A stretch of DNA of 64,000 bases, taken from JASHSH01 sp036490215 (GTDB taxonomy: Bacteria; Pseudomonadota; Alphaproteobacteria; Rhodospirillales; Magnetospirillaceae). Every line of letters starts with the position of its first letter. Position 1 is the stretch's first letter. The notes under the pieces are model-generated. The model saw only the letters and a list, made by a program, of their open reading frames with translations, searched no databases and was not told the origin of the DNA. The stretch is from the NCBI GenBank assembly GCA_036490215.1, contig DASXEH010000018.1, positions 1 through 64,000 on the forward strand, given 5' to 3'. This document shows, piece after piece, positions 18,964 to 28,112 of the stretch. The position numbers were made by a program, and so were the translations under genes.

Positions 18964-18993
18964 TATTCAGGGTTCGGGTGTTGATTCCGACCC

Positions 18994-20418
18994 TTAGGTC
19001 TCTTCGACCACAGCCACCCGCAAGATATTGGTCGTCCCCGAGGTGCCGAACGGCACGCCGGCGGTGATGACAATGCTTTCGCCCCAGCGCGCGAGACCGT
19101 GTTCGTGGGTCCGCTGGATGGCCACGGCCACCATTTCGCTGAAACTGTGCACCTCGTCGGCAACGATGGCGTGCGCCCCCCAGACCATCGCCATCTGCCG
19201 GGCCACGGCCATGGTCGTGGTCAGACAGACGACGGGCACTTCGGGGCGCTGCCGCGCCGTACGCAGCGTGGTCGAGCCCGAATTGGTGTAGGTGACGATG
19301 GCGGCCACCGAAAGCGTGTGCGCCACCTGTTGCGCGGCGTAGCAGATCGCGTCGCGGGTCGAATTGGTCGGCGGCGGCCGCGAGGCGTCGGTCATCGTCC
19401 GGTACTGGGTATCGGCCTCGACGGTCTCGATGATGCGGTTCATGAAGGTGACCGCTTCGATCGGATAGTCGCCGCTTGCGGTTTCGGCCGAAAGCATGAC
19501 GGCGTCGGCGCCATCGAAAATGGCCGTGGCCACGTCTGAGGCTTCGGCGCGGGTCGGTGTCGGCGCATGGACCATCGAGTCGAGCATCTGCGTCGCGACC
19601 ACAACCGGCGTGCCGGAGTTGTGACAGGCGCGCAGCACGCGCTTCTGCAAGATCGGCACGGTCTCCGGCGGACATTCGACGCCGAGATCGCCGCGCGCCA
19701 CCATCACGCCGTCGGACAGTTCGACGATACGGTCGAGCTGTTCGAACACGGCCGGCTTTTCGAGTTTGCTCATCACCCAGGCGCGATTGCCGATCAGCGC
19801 CTTGGCCTCGACGATATCCTCGGGGCGCTGCACGAAGGAGAGCGCGACCCAATCCACGCCCATATCGAGCGCGAAAGCGAGATCGGCGCGGTCTTTTTCC
19901 GTGAGCGGCGAAATCGGCAGGGTCACGTTGGGCAGGTTGAGGCCCTTGTGATTCGACAAATCGCCGCCGACGGCGACGCGCGTCTCGGCCCAGTCGGAAC
20001 CATGCTTCTCGACCACGAGACGGATTTTGCCGTCATCGAGAAGCAACTCCGCGCCTTCTTTGAGCGCGGCGAAAATTTCGGGATGCGGCAGGTTGACGCG
20101 CTTGGCGTCGCCCGGCGTCTTGTCGAGGTCGAGGCGCAAGGCCGCGCCCGTCTCCAGGCGCACCTTGCCGGCAGCAAAGATGCCGACGCGCAGCTTCGGT
20201 CCCTGCAGATCGGCGAGGATGCCGATCGGGCGGCCGTATTTGGCTTCCAGCCCGCGGATGATGTCATAGCGCTGGCGATGATCCGCCTGGGTGCCATGGC
20301 TGAAGTTGAGGCGGAACACATCGGCGCCCGCTTTAAACAGCGCCTCGATCATTTCCGCCGACGAACTGGCCGGACCCAGAGTGGACAGAATTTTTGCTTT
20401 GCGCGTGCGTTTCATCAT
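18994..20418 (-). CDS. pyk: Pyruvate kinase
   Basis: Converts phosphoenolpyruvate and ADP to pyruvate and ATP. The N-terminus has RKAKILSTLGPASSS and VFRLNFSHGT, the B domain inserts after LADLQGPKLRVG, the active-site stretch around the catalytic Lys is WVMSKLEKPAVFEQL, and the signature MVARGDLGVECPPE is intact; the C-terminal domain is complete at 474 residues. The first ATG pair (20418 and 20415) overlaps the stop of the glycerate kinase gene, so the two are co-expressed. Together they carry glycerate through 2-phosphoglycerate towards pyruvate. Confidence 0.95.
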   Translation of the reverse strand: MMKRTRKAKILSTLGPASSSAEMIEALFKAGADVFRLNFSHGTQADHRQRYDIIRGLEAKYGRPIGILADLQGPKLRVGIFAAGKVRLETGAALRLDLDKTPGDAKRVNLPHPEIFAALKEGAELLLDDGKIRLVVEKHGSDWAETRVAVGGDLSNHKGLNLPNVTLPISPLTEKDRADLAFALDMGVDWVALSFVQRPEDIVEAKALIGNRAWVMSKLEKPAVFEQLDRIVELSDGVMVARGDLGVECPPETVPILQKRVLRACHNSGTPVVVATQMLDSMVHAPTPTRAEASDVATAIFDGADAVMLSAETASGDYPIEAVTFMNRIIETVEADTQYRTMTDASRPPPTNSTRDAICYAAQQVAHTLSVAAIVTYTNSGSTTLRTARQRPEVPVVCLTTTMAVARQMAMVWGAHAIVADEVHSFSEMVAVAIQRTHEHGLARWGESIVITAGVPFGTSGTTNILRVAVVEET

Positions 20419-21692
20419 GGCTCTTCAGGGATGTAAATGGCTCGGAAATCGTTAACGTTCGTTCGCGTCGGCCCGGTAACCACTTGGTCGCCCAGCGCGT
20501 CGAAAAAGCCGCCGGCGTCATTGTTGGCGAGTGCGGCGCGCGCGTCCAGTCCATTCGCGGCTGCACGCGCCAATGTGTCGGGCAGAACCAAGGCGCCGGC
20601 GGCATCGGCCGATCCGTCGATGCCGTCCGTGTCACAGGCGATCGCTGCAATTCCATGACGGCCGGCCACGGCGATAGCCAAGCCTAAAGCAAATTCGCGG
20701 TCTCTTCCGCCTTTGCCGCGGCCACGAACCGTCACCGTGGTCTCGCCGCCCGAAATTAATACGCAAGGCGGTTTCGCGGGCATGCCGGCGCGCACCGAGG
20801 AAATCGCCATCCCGGCGAAGGCGCGGGCAACCTCACGGGACTCGCCCTCGATCGTGTCGCCCAACAAGATTGGTGTGACCCCGGCGGCACGCGCCACCTC
20901 GGCCGCGGCGCTCAGCGCCTCAGCGGGACGTGACACCACCTGAAGCGTGCTTTTGCGCAAACGCGGGTCATCGGGCTTGGGCGTTTCGCTCTCGGGCGAT
21001 TTGAGGTAGCTGCGCACGGCGAAGGGAATATCGAGCTTGTAGCGGTCGAGGATCGCCAAAGCCTGTTGCCGCGTCGTCGGATCGCCGACCGTCGGGCCGG
21101 ACGCGATCACGGCCGGATCATCGCCCGGCACATCGGAAACGATCAGCGCATGGACAGGCGCCGGCCAGGCCGCTGCTGCCAGTCGCCCGCCCTTGATGCC
21201 GGACAGGTGTTTGCGGACGCAGTTGATCTCATCGATCGGTGCGCCGCAGATCAGCAGGCCTTTGGTCACCTCGCGCTTGTCGGCCAAGGAGAGGCCGGGC
21301 GCGGGCAGTCCCATCAGTGCCGAGCCGCCGCCCGAGATCAAGGCGAGCACCAGGTCGTCTTCGCTCAACCCGTCGAGCAGGCCGAGCATGCGTTGCGCCG
21401 CGCGTTCGCCATTCACATCGGGAACCGGATGGGCGGCTTCGGCGATCTCGATGTGCTTGGTGGGCAGGCCGTAGCCATGCGGGCAGATCACCAGGCCCGA
21501 GAGCGGGCCTTGCCAATGGGCTTCGACCGCGGCGGCCATCGACGATGCGGCTTTGCCGCCGCCGACAACGATGGTGCGGCCGCGCGGCGGTTTCGGGAGG
21601 TGCGGCGGTACGCGCTGAAGCGGGTCGGCCGCAGTAAGCGCCGCCTGAAACAGGGACAGCAGAAATGACCGTGCGTCGATCGATGCAGGCAC
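20415..21692 (-). CDS. Glycerate 2-kinase (MOFRL/GckA-TtuD family)
   Basis: Phosphorylates D-glycerate at C2, feeding lower glycolysis from glyoxylate, serine-cycle or tartrate metabolism. The N-terminal domain has TIVVGGGKAASSMAAA and LALISGGGSALM, and the C-terminal MOFRL domain has CVLISGGETTVTVRGRGKGG and ACDTDGIDGS, both diagnostic. The open frame reaches 21809, but the first 39 codons look non-coding, so the GTG at 21692 (425 residues) is chosen; its SD is weak. Overlap with pyk suggests one operon. Confidence 0.88.
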   Translation of the reverse strand: MPASIDARSFLLSLFQAALTAADPLQRVPPHLPKPPRGRTIVVGGGKAASSMAAAVEAHWQGPLSGLVICPHGYGLPTKHIEIAEAAHPVPDVNGERAAQRMLGLLDGLSEDDLVLALISGGGSALMGLPAPGLSLADKREVTKGLLICGAPIDEINCVRKHLSGIKGGRLAAAAWPAPVHALIVSDVPGDDPAVIASGPTVGDPTTRQQALAILDRYKLDIPFAVRSYLKSPESETPKPDDPRLRKSTLQVVSRPAEALSAAAEVARAAGVTPILLGDTIEGESREVARAFAGMAISSVRAGMPAKPPCVLISGGETTVTVRGRGKGGRDREFALGLAIAVAGRHGIAAIACDTDGIDGSADAAGALVLPDTLARAAANGLDARAALANNDAGGFFDALGDQVVTGPTRTNVNDFRAIYIPEEP

Positions 21693-21828
21693 GTCGAGAA
21701 TCCGTGCGTCGTGGAAGGAGGTGCACTCTAGGTGCGACGGGCGGAAGCCGTCAATCGCACTCCCGTTGTGTGTCGCATCGCGCCTCTGTACTCTGGACGA
21801 GGGGAACATTGTTCAAGGACGCCATACG

Positions 21829-22425
21829 ATGCGGTGGATTGCCGCGCTAAGCACGATGGCTGTCGTCGCGATCGCGATGCCGGCTTTAGCCGACGAGACC
21901 GGTGACAAGATCGAGACGGCGCGAACGGCCTATAGCCATGGCGACGGTTTGCATACGCTCGAAGCCTTGCAGGCCGCGCAAAGCGCGATCACGACCAAAC
22001 TGGTCGAACAATTCTCGCATGTGTTGCCGCCCGCGCCGGCGGGTTGGCAGGCCGCGGATACCGACAGCCAGACCCTGGATACAATCGGCGGCGGGTTGAC
22101 CATCACGCGCGGTTACGTGAAGGGCGAGTCGACCCTCAATGCCTCGCTGCTGGTCGACAATCCGGCGGTGGCCAATATCCTCTCGCTGTTTCAGCCGGGC
22201 GCCAATCTCGCCAGCGGCGACGGTGGTTGGCGATCGGTTACCGTTGCGGGCGAGCCGGCGCTGTTGCGTTTCAACGCGGCCAATCGCGAAGGCGAGATCG
22301 TCCTCGCCGTTCAGGGGCGCGCGGCCTTGCAAGTCGAAGGCGGCGAGATTGCCACCGATCAGGTTTTGATCGATGCAGCCGGCGGCTGGAATCTGGCGCA
22401 GCTCAAGAAGCTGCTCGGCCCCTAA
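21829..22425 (+). CDS. Periplasmic protein of unknown function
   Basis: A 198-residue protein with a clear Sec signal peptide (MRWIAALSTMAVVAIAMPALA) and an otherwise soluble sequence. It has an N-terminal amphipathic helical part (about residues 25-65) and a beta-rich remainder (SGDGGWRSVTVAGEPALLRF). I do not recognise a domain. AAGGA lies 10 nt before the ATG. It is divergent from glycerate kinase and ends in a 4-nt CTAA overlap with the convergent TauE gene. Confidence 0.7.
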   Translation: MRWIAALSTMAVVAIAMPALADETGDKIETARTAYSHGDGLHTLEALQAAQSAITTKLVEQFSHVLPPAPAGWQAADTDSQTLDTIGGGLTITRGYVKGESTLNASLLVDNPAVANILSLFQPGANLASGDGGWRSVTVAGEPALLRFNAANREGEIVLAVQGRAALQVEGGEIATDQVLIDAAGGWNLAQLKKLLGP

Positions 22426-23186
22426 AGCCCCAACAACGCGCTGCCGCCGCTCCAGATCAGTTTGAGCCCGACCAACAGCAGTAGCGCATAGATGATCTGG
22501 TAGAGGCGCTCGCCCGAGACGCGCCGCACCAGCAGAACACCGGCCCAGGTCGACGCGATAGCGAGAGGAAACATCACCAGCGAGGTCATCACCGTCTCGC
22601 GGGTGAACAGGCCGAGCGCGATGAAGGGCGGGACCTTCAGCCAATTCACCACGGCGAAGAAGACCACGCCCGTGCCGACGAACGTGTCGCGCTGCATCCG
22701 TTGCGGCACCACATAGACCTGGAACGGCGGTCCGCCAGCATTGGCGATCATGCTGGCGAAGCCCGAGATCGTACCCCAGACGATGCCCGGCAAAATCTTG
22801 GCCTGGGTCGTCGCGCGATTCTTGTTCTTCCGCTCGAGCACAAAGCGGCGAATGGCGAAGGTGAGCGCAATCAGCCCGAGCGCCAGTTCCAATGCGGCCT
22901 CCGAGACTTGTGCCGCGAACAGATAGCCGAGCGCGATGCCGATCACGGCACTGGGCAGCAGGATCACCAGATTGCGCTTGTCCCAGGTCTTCCGATAGGC
23001 CCAGACGCTGACCAAATCTTGGACGATCAGGATCGGCAGAATGATCGACGATGCGCGCAGCGGCGACATGACGAGCGCCATCAACGGCAGGGATAACGCG
23101 CTGAGGCCCGCGAAACCGCCCTTCGACAGACCCCAGAGAATCGTCGCGGGCACGGCGACCAGATAGAAATCGATATTGGTGATCAT
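22422..23186 (-). CDS. TauE/SafE-family sulfite/organosulfonate exporter
   Basis: A 254-residue polytopic protein of about eight helices with the family's two repeated halves; the half signatures are ILWGLSKGGFAGLSALSLP and VWGTISGFASMIANAGGPP. Members export sulfite, sulfoacetate or other anions, or take them up; the substrate cannot be told here. The ATG at 23186 is chosen over 23225 because the first helix begins right after it. It is divergent from moeA, with 109 bp between starts. Confidence 0.85.
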   Translation of the reverse strand: MITNIDFYLVAVPATILWGLSKGGFAGLSALSLPLMALVMSPLRASSIILPILIVQDLVSVWAYRKTWDKRNLVILLPSAVIGIALGYLFAAQVSEAALELALGLIALTFAIRRFVLERKNKNRATTQAKILPGIVWGTISGFASMIANAGGPPFQVYVVPQRMQRDTFVGTGVVFFAVVNWLKVPPFIALGLFTRETVMTSLVMFPLAIASTWAGVLLVRRVSGERLYQIIYALLLLVGLKLIWSGGSALLGL

Positions 23187-23295
23187 CCTGCGTCGTATCA
23201 AGCCGGGCGACGGGCAGGCTGGCAAGAGGTGTCATGCCGTTGCACCCATGTCCTGGGGTGGTAGAGTGGCTAATCTCTCACCATTTCAGTTGATC

Positions 23296-24561
23296 ATGGC
23301 CATCAACGATTGCTTTGTCGCACCCGACAAGCTCATTCCTCTCGACGATGCGCTGGCGCAACTTGCCGCGCGGCTGTCGCCCGTCACGGGCACCGAGGAG
23401 TTGCCGCTCGCGGACTGTGCCGGCCGCACCCTCGCCGTCGATGTGACGGCGCGCGTCACCGCGCCCGCGTTTTCCAACGCGGCGATGGATGGGTTCGCGT
23501 TCCGCTTCGCGGATCTTGCCATTGGCAGGAGCTGCTTGAAGATCGCCGATCGCATCGCGGCGGGTCATCCGTCGTCTCATGCGTTCGTTGCGGGTGAGGC
23601 TGCGCGCATCTTCACCGGCGCGCCGATGCCCGCGGGTCTCGACTCGGTGGTGATGCAGGAAGACTGCAAGACCGAGACGAAGGGCGGCGTCGACTATGTC
23701 GTTCTGCCAGATGATGTCAAAGCCGGCGCCAATGTGCACCCGGTGGGTCTCGACTTCGCGGCGGGAAGCGTGGTCGTAAAAGCGGGGCGGCGGTTGCGGC
23801 CCCAGGATGTCGGCATCGCCGCCGCGTCGGGACATGCGAAACTGACGGTGTATCACCGCCTCAAGGTGGCGGTGTTCTCGACCGGCGACGAGATTGTCGA
23901 GCCGGGCGAGCCGCTGCGGCCTGGCGCGATCTATTCGAGCAATCGTCACGCGCTGATGGCCTGGGCCGGCGGGCTCGGTTGCGCAATCGAAGATCTCGGC
24001 AATCTGCCGGACAATCTCGATGTCACCGCGCAGGCGCTGCACGATGCTTCCATACGCAACGATCTGCTGATCACCACCGGCGGCGTCTCCGTTGGCGGCG
24101 AAGATCATGTGCGCGCGGCAGTCGAACGCCATGGCGCGATTCATCTCTGGCGCTTGCTGATCAAGCCGGGCAAGCCTACGGCGCTTGGTAACGTCGGCAA
24201 GGCGGCTTTCGTCGGCCTGCCGGGTTATCCGGTCTCGTCGCAGGCGATGTTCATGATGTTCGCGCGGCCGGTGATCTTGCGCCTTTCAGGCGCGGTGGGT
24301 GAGCCGATGGCGCCGTGGCGCTATCGCGTCGCTTCGGCATCATCCTACAGCAAGAACACCGCGCGACGCGAATTCGTCCGTGCCAAGCTCGAGACCGGAC
24401 CCGACGGTGCGCCGCAGGCGCGGCTCTACCGCGTGCAGGACTCAGTAGTGCTGTCGTCCCTCGTCGACAGTGATGGACTGGTCGACCTGCGCGAAGACAC
24501 CAAGCGCATCGAGCCGGGCACGATGGTCGACTTCATTCCCTACACCGCGGTGCAGTGGTAG
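23296..24561 (+). CDS. moeA: Molybdopterin molybdotransferase MoeA
   Basis: Inserts molybdate into adenylylated molybdopterin to form Mo cofactor. Domain order is intact: LDDALAQLA start, the substrate loop PAFSNAAMDGFAFR, the MoCF-binding domain with FSTGDEIVEPGEPL, ITTGGVSVGGEDHV and KPGKPTALG, and a C-terminal beta-barrel domain. ATG at 23296 gives 421 residues; an earlier ATG at 23248 adds 16 residues. The next gene mobB follows after 7 nt. Confidence 0.92.
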   Translation: MAINDCFVAPDKLIPLDDALAQLAARLSPVTGTEELPLADCAGRTLAVDVTARVTAPAFSNAAMDGFAFRFADLAIGRSCLKIADRIAAGHPSSHAFVAGEAARIFTGAPMPAGLDSVVMQEDCKTETKGGVDYVVLPDDVKAGANVHPVGLDFAAGSVVVKAGRRLRPQDVGIAAASGHAKLTVYHRLKVAVFSTGDEIVEPGEPLRPGAIYSSNRHALMAWAGGLGCAIEDLGNLPDNLDVTAQALHDASIRNDLLITTGGVSVGGEDHVRAAVERHGAIHLWRLLIKPGKPTALGNVGKAAFVGLPGYPVSSQAMFMMFARPVILRLSGAVGEPMAPWRYRVASASSYSKNTARREFVRAKLETGPDGAPQARLYRVQDSVVLSSLVDSDGLVDLREDTKRIEPGTMVDFIPYTAVQW

Positions 24562-24568
24562 GCGTGCC

Positions 24569-25057
24569 ATGAAGATCTTCGGCCTGGCGGGGTGGAGTGG
24601 CGCGGGCAAGACAACGCTGGTCGAAGGCTTGCTGCCGCAGTTCACCGCGCGCGGCCTGCGCGTCTCGACGATGAAGCATGCGCATCACGCTTTCGACATC
24701 GATCAGCCGGGCAAGGACTCGTATCGCCATCGCACGGCGGGCGCGACAGAAGTAATGGTCGTCTCGGCCAATCGCTGGGCGCATATCCACGAATTGAGGG
24801 GTATGCAGGAACCATCGCTCGAAGAGTTGGTGGCGCGGATGACCCCCGTTGACCTACTGCTGGTTGAGGGTTTCAAGCGGCACGCCCATCCCAAACTGGA
24901 AGTCTACCGCGCCGCGGTGGGCAAGCCGCCGCTTTGGCGCGAGGATGCGGATATTGTCGCGGTCGCGGGTGATGCGTCGGATGGTCTGACCTTGCCGCTC
25001 TTCGCGCTCGACGATCACGCTGCGATCGCCAATTTCATTGTCGAGCGAATCAATTGA
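24569..25057 (+). CDS. mobB: Molybdopterin-guanine dinucleotide biosynthesis protein MobB
   Basis: A 162-residue P-loop GTP-binding adaptor that assists MobA in forming MGD cofactor. The Walker A is LAGWSGAGKTTLVEGLLP, followed by the family's MKHAHHAFDIDQPGKDSYRH and the LLLVEGFKRHAHPKLEV segment. It overlaps nothing and is 7 nt behind moeA, so the pair is one operon. Confidence 0.92.
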   Translation: MKIFGLAGWSGAGKTTLVEGLLPQFTARGLRVSTMKHAHHAFDIDQPGKDSYRHRTAGATEVMVVSANRWAHIHELRGMQEPSLEELVARMTPVDLLLVEGFKRHAHPKLEVYRAAVGKPPLWREDADIVAVAGDASDGLTLPLFALDDHAAIANFIVERIN

Positions 25058-25116
25058 TCGACTGAGTCTATTGTTCCATAGACGGGCCGCATGCTCGCAT
25101 GTGCAACATGGAATAA

Positions 25117-25155
25117 GACAAACCAAAGTCTTGCCCTGGGTTTGTCACAGTTTTT
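25117..25155 (+). terminator. Terminator or leader hairpin between mobB and the MFS gene
   Basis: An 8-bp perfect stem GACAAACC / GGTTTGTC (14-nt loop) is followed by ACAG and TTTTT. It probably ends the moeA-mobB transcript. The last T run merges with a possible -10 (TATAGT, 25155-25160) for the transporter, 18 bp from TTGCCC. Confidence 0.5.
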
Positions 25156-25248
25156 ATAGTGTATCCAAATCTCGACGAACGAGACCCAACGGCGCCGCCA
25201 AGAGCGCCGCTAGCCGCAGACCAATCTGCCGCTTTATTGGGAGGATCC

Positions 25249-26865
25249 ATGGCACTCTTATCAATGCTCGATCGCGAGCGGACCGTCGCTGGTTCGGGAT
25301 TCAATCGCTGGCTGGTTCCGCCCGCCGCGCTGGCCATCCATCTTTGCATCGGTATGGCTTACGGCTTTTCCGTCTACTGGCTGCCCATGACCAAGCTCAT
25401 TGCCAACATCGACCCGGCGGCGGCTTGCGACAAGCAAACATTCTGGGCCGAGTTGTTCACGACGAACTGCAATTGGTCTGTTGGGGCCGTCACACCGGTC
25501 TTCGAGATATTCATTGCTGTCCTGGGTATTTCTGCCGCCATCTGGGGGGCATGGTTGGAGCACGCCGGCCCACGCAAAGCCGGCTTCATCTCAGCCATAT
25601 GCTGGGGCGGAGGATTGGTTCTGCTCGGACTCGCCGTGGCGATCCATCAGCTCTGGCTCGTCTATATCGTGTCTGTGATCTGTGGCGTGGGCCAGGGACT
25701 GGGGTACATCACGCCGGTTTCCACTTTGGTCAAATGGTTTCCTGACCGGCGCGGCATGGCGACCGGCTTTGCGATCATGGGCTACGGCGGCGGCGCAATG
25801 ATCGGCGCGCCGCTTGCGGTGTGGTTGATGGGCCGGTTTGCCATCAATGGTGTCCAAGGCATCACCACGGCGTTGATCATTACCGGCATCATCTACTTCG
25901 TTTGCATGGCCGCGGGGGCATTCGGCTTTCGTGTTTCGCCTCCCGGCTGGAAACCCGCAGGATGGACTCCGAAAGCAGGTGATCAGAGCAACGCCATGAT
26001 CACCCGGCATAATGTCCACCTGAATATAGCGTGGAAGACGCCCCAGTTCTGGCTGATCTGGGGCGTGCTATGCCTCAATGTCACCGCCGGTATCGGTGTG
26101 ATCTCCATGGCCAGCCCGATGCTGCAGGAAGTGTTCGGTGCCAAGCTGCTCGGTGTCGATGTGACCGCAACACTGACGGTGGCGCAGAAGGCCGCGATCG
26201 TTGCGGCTGCGGCGGGGCTGGTCGGATTGATCAGTTTGTTCAATTCCCTCGGCCGTCTCTTCTGGGCTTCGCTGTCGGACAAGATCGGCCGCAAGACCAT
26301 GTATTTTACGATCCTTGTCCTGGGCGTGATCTTGTATTGCCTCTTGCCCACCTGGGGACATCTTGGCGTGCCCACGCTGTTCGTGCTTTCGGTCTGTATC
26401 ATCCTGACCATGTATGGCGGCGGCTTCGCTACGGTGCCGGCTTATCTGGCGGATATCTTCGGTCCGCAGATGGTCGGCGCCATTCACGGGCGGTTGATCA
26501 CCGCGTGGTCCGTCGCTGGTGTCGTCGGGCCGATCTTGATCGTCAACTTGCGCCAGTTCGAGATCGATCAGGGCGTCGCCCACGCACAGGTATACGACAT
26601 CACGCTGTACATCATGGCGTTGCTGCTGGCGTTCGGCGTGATCTGCAACTTCTTCGTCAAGCCGGTGGATGAGAAGCATCGGATGAGCGATGAGGAACTG
26701 GCTCGAGAGCGAGCACTGCTGGGCGAGGAACGGGCGGCGGCCAACGTCGATTCCGTCGCGCGCGGCAGTTTCGGAATCGGCGGCATCTTGGCATGGTTGG
26801 CCGTTGGCATTCCGTTTGTGATCGGCCTTTATATCGCTTTGGAGAAGGCTGTAGCCCTCTTCTAA
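25249..26865 (+). CDS. MFS transporter, OxlT-like oxalate/formate antiporter family
   Basis: A 538-residue major facilitator with 12 or more helices. The first helix carries GMAYGFSVYWLPM, and KWFPDRRGMATGFAIMGYGGG is the hallmark cytoplasmic loop of the OxlT/NarK-like subgroup (RRGxAxG). A large loop between helices 2 and 3 (residues about 55-75) holds two Cys. The start at ATG 25249 has a strong GGGAGG SD. Located between mobB and mobA, it suggests carriage of an anion used by a molybdenum enzyme, for example formate or oxalate; that is inference. Confidence 0.82.
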   Translation: MALLSMLDRERTVAGSGFNRWLVPPAALAIHLCIGMAYGFSVYWLPMTKLIANIDPAAACDKQTFWAELFTTNCNWSVGAVTPVFEIFIAVLGISAAIWGAWLEHAGPRKAGFISAICWGGGLVLLGLAVAIHQLWLVYIVSVICGVGQGLGYITPVSTLVKWFPDRRGMATGFAIMGYGGGAMIGAPLAVWLMGRFAINGVQGITTALIITGIIYFVCMAAGAFGFRVSPPGWKPAGWTPKAGDQSNAMITRHNVHLNIAWKTPQFWLIWGVLCLNVTAGIGVISMASPMLQEVFGAKLLGVDVTATLTVAQKAAIVAAAAGLVGLISLFNSLGRLFWASLSDKIGRKTMYFTILVLGVILYCLLPTWGHLGVPTLFVLSVCIILTMYGGGFATVPAYLADIFGPQMVGAIHGRLITAWSVAGVVGPILIVNLRQFEIDQGVAHAQVYDITLYIMALLLAFGVICNFFVKPVDEKHRMSDEELARERALLGEERAAANVDSVARGSFGIGGILAWLAVGIPFVIGLYIALEKAVALF

Positions 26866-26875
26866 TCTGTAGCGC

Positions 26876-26908
26876 GGGGTGGGCATCGACAGTTGCGATG
26901 CTCACCCC
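26876..26908. terminator. Bidirectional hairpin between the MFS gene and mobA
   Basis: GGGGTGGGCATCG and CGATGCTCACCCC form a 13-bp stem with one G-U pair and a 7-nt loop, 10 nt after the transporter stop. mobA converges from the other side. Confidence 0.55.
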
Positions 26909-26989
26909 GATATTCACGGCGAATGCCGGCGAGTAGAGGACCGGTTGGCCCGTGTCCGTTGCTGCTTGGCGGCGTTTTGCGCTTTTAAA

Positions 26990-27613
26990 TCATCGTTTCT
27001 CGGATGCGGCGAGGCGTGTCTCAAGACTCTTAAGGTCGCTCGCCGTATTCACATTGAAGAAGGGATCGTTCGCGCCGCCCGGCCATTCGGTGAAGGCCGT
27101 CTTGTAGTGGCCGGTCCAGTCCTCCACCTTCCGCACACCCTTCTCCAGCGCCATCCGCAGCGTGCCGGCCAGGTTGACCGGCCAGAGCCCAACCACGGGA
27201 TGGATGCGCCCGCCGGACGCAGCGCAGGCCATCGTGGATTCGGTATTGCTGATCGTGTCGTGTAATCCCTTCACCAGATCGGGCGGAATCAGCGGCGTGT
27301 CGATCGGGAAGCTGGCCAGCCATTCGATATCGGGCAAATTGTCGCGCGCCCATTCGAGCCCGGTGAGGATGCCTGCCAGAGGGCCGGCGAAATCTTCGAC
27401 CGAGTCCGCCATCATCGGCAGACCGAAGCGCATATAGGGCGTGCGGTCGCCATTGACGTTGAGCATCAGCGCCGTCACCTGCGGCCGCGCACGTGTCTTC
27501 ACGCGTTCCAGCAGCGTCATCCCGCCGGCTTCGACCAGCGCCTTGTTGGTGCCCATGCGCGACGATCGGCCGCCGGCCAGAATCACACCTGCTACGGTTT
27601 TATAGGGCGCCAC
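26990..27613 (-). CDS. mobA: Molybdenum cofactor guanylyltransferase MobA
   Basis: Transfers GMP from GTP to Mo-molybdopterin, making the MGD cofactor of DMSO-reductase-type enzymes such as formate dehydrogenase. The N-terminal nucleotidyltransferase motif GVILAGGRSSRMGTNKAL is intact, and SFPIDTPLIPPDLV holds the metal-binding Asp. The GTG at 27613 with AAGGAG 8 nt upstream (207 residues) is better supported than the ATG at 27661. It converges with the transporter gene and is divergent from the DUF1244 gene. Confidence 0.9.
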   Translation of the reverse strand: MAPYKTVAGVILAGGRSSRMGTNKALVEAGGMTLLERVKTRARPQVTALMLNVNGDRTPYMRFGLPMMADSVEDFAGPLAGILTGLEWARDNLPDIEWLASFPIDTPLIPPDLVKGLHDTISNTESTMACAASGGRIHPVVGLWPVNLAGTLRMALEKGVRKVEDWTGHYKTAFTEWPGGANDPFFNVNTASDLKSLETRLAASEKR

Positions 27614-27754
27614 CGCTTCTTCTCCTTGGCCTGGTTTGGCGCGCCTTGCGGCGAACGACACGGCTTCCCATATGGAAACCGTTCGTCTTTCGCGACGAAC
27701 CGGCGATGACTAGACTAGGCCGCTGTTGATCAAGGTCGCAAGGAGTGGATGGCG

Positions 27755-28081
27755 ATGGACGACAAGACCCGCACGGAACTAGAGGCCGCCGCGTTCCGCG
27801 GGCTGGTGCAACATCTGCGCGAACGGACCGATGTGCAGAACATTGATCTGATGAATCTGGCCGGGTTCTGCCGCAACTGCTTGTCGAAGTGGTACCTGAC
27901 CGCGGCCAAGGAAAAAGGTGTCGATCTGACCGACGCGCAGGCGCGCGAAGTCGTCTATGGCATGCCCTATGACGACTGGCGGACCAAGCATCAGAAGGAA
28001 TCGACGGCCGAACAGAAGGCAGCCTTCGAGCGCAGCAAGACCAACCACGCTCATACGCACACCGTCCCCGCTAAGATTTAG
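27755..28081 (+). CDS. DUF1244 family protein
   Basis: A 108-residue soluble protein of the DUF1244 family, common in alpha- and gammaproteobacteria. It shows the conserved central segment NLAGFCRNCLSKWY, with two Cys that could bind metal, and VYGMPYDDWRTKHQ. The C-terminus is His/Lys-rich. AAGGAG lies 9 nt upstream of the ATG at 27755 and only 3 nt before that at 27749, so the second ATG is preferred. Function is unknown. Confidence 0.85.
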   Translation: MDDKTRTELEAAAFRGLVQHLRERTDVQNIDLMNLAGFCRNCLSKWYLTAAKEKGVDLTDAQAREVVYGMPYDDWRTKHQKESTAEQKAAFERSKTNHAHTHTVPAKI

Positions 28082-28112
28082 GGCTAAGATCTAAGGGTGC
28101 TATAGTCCTCCC

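Noticed and set aside
21886..23235. A 449-codon minus-strand frame spanning the secreted protein and TauE genes
   Set aside because: It crosses two convergent genes in the wrong frames; the TauE frame has the membrane helices and family signatures.
23187..23295. Moco or other riboswitch before moeA
   Set aside because: The 109-bp gap has no conserved aptamer-like pairing that I can find and is shared with the divergent TauE promoter.
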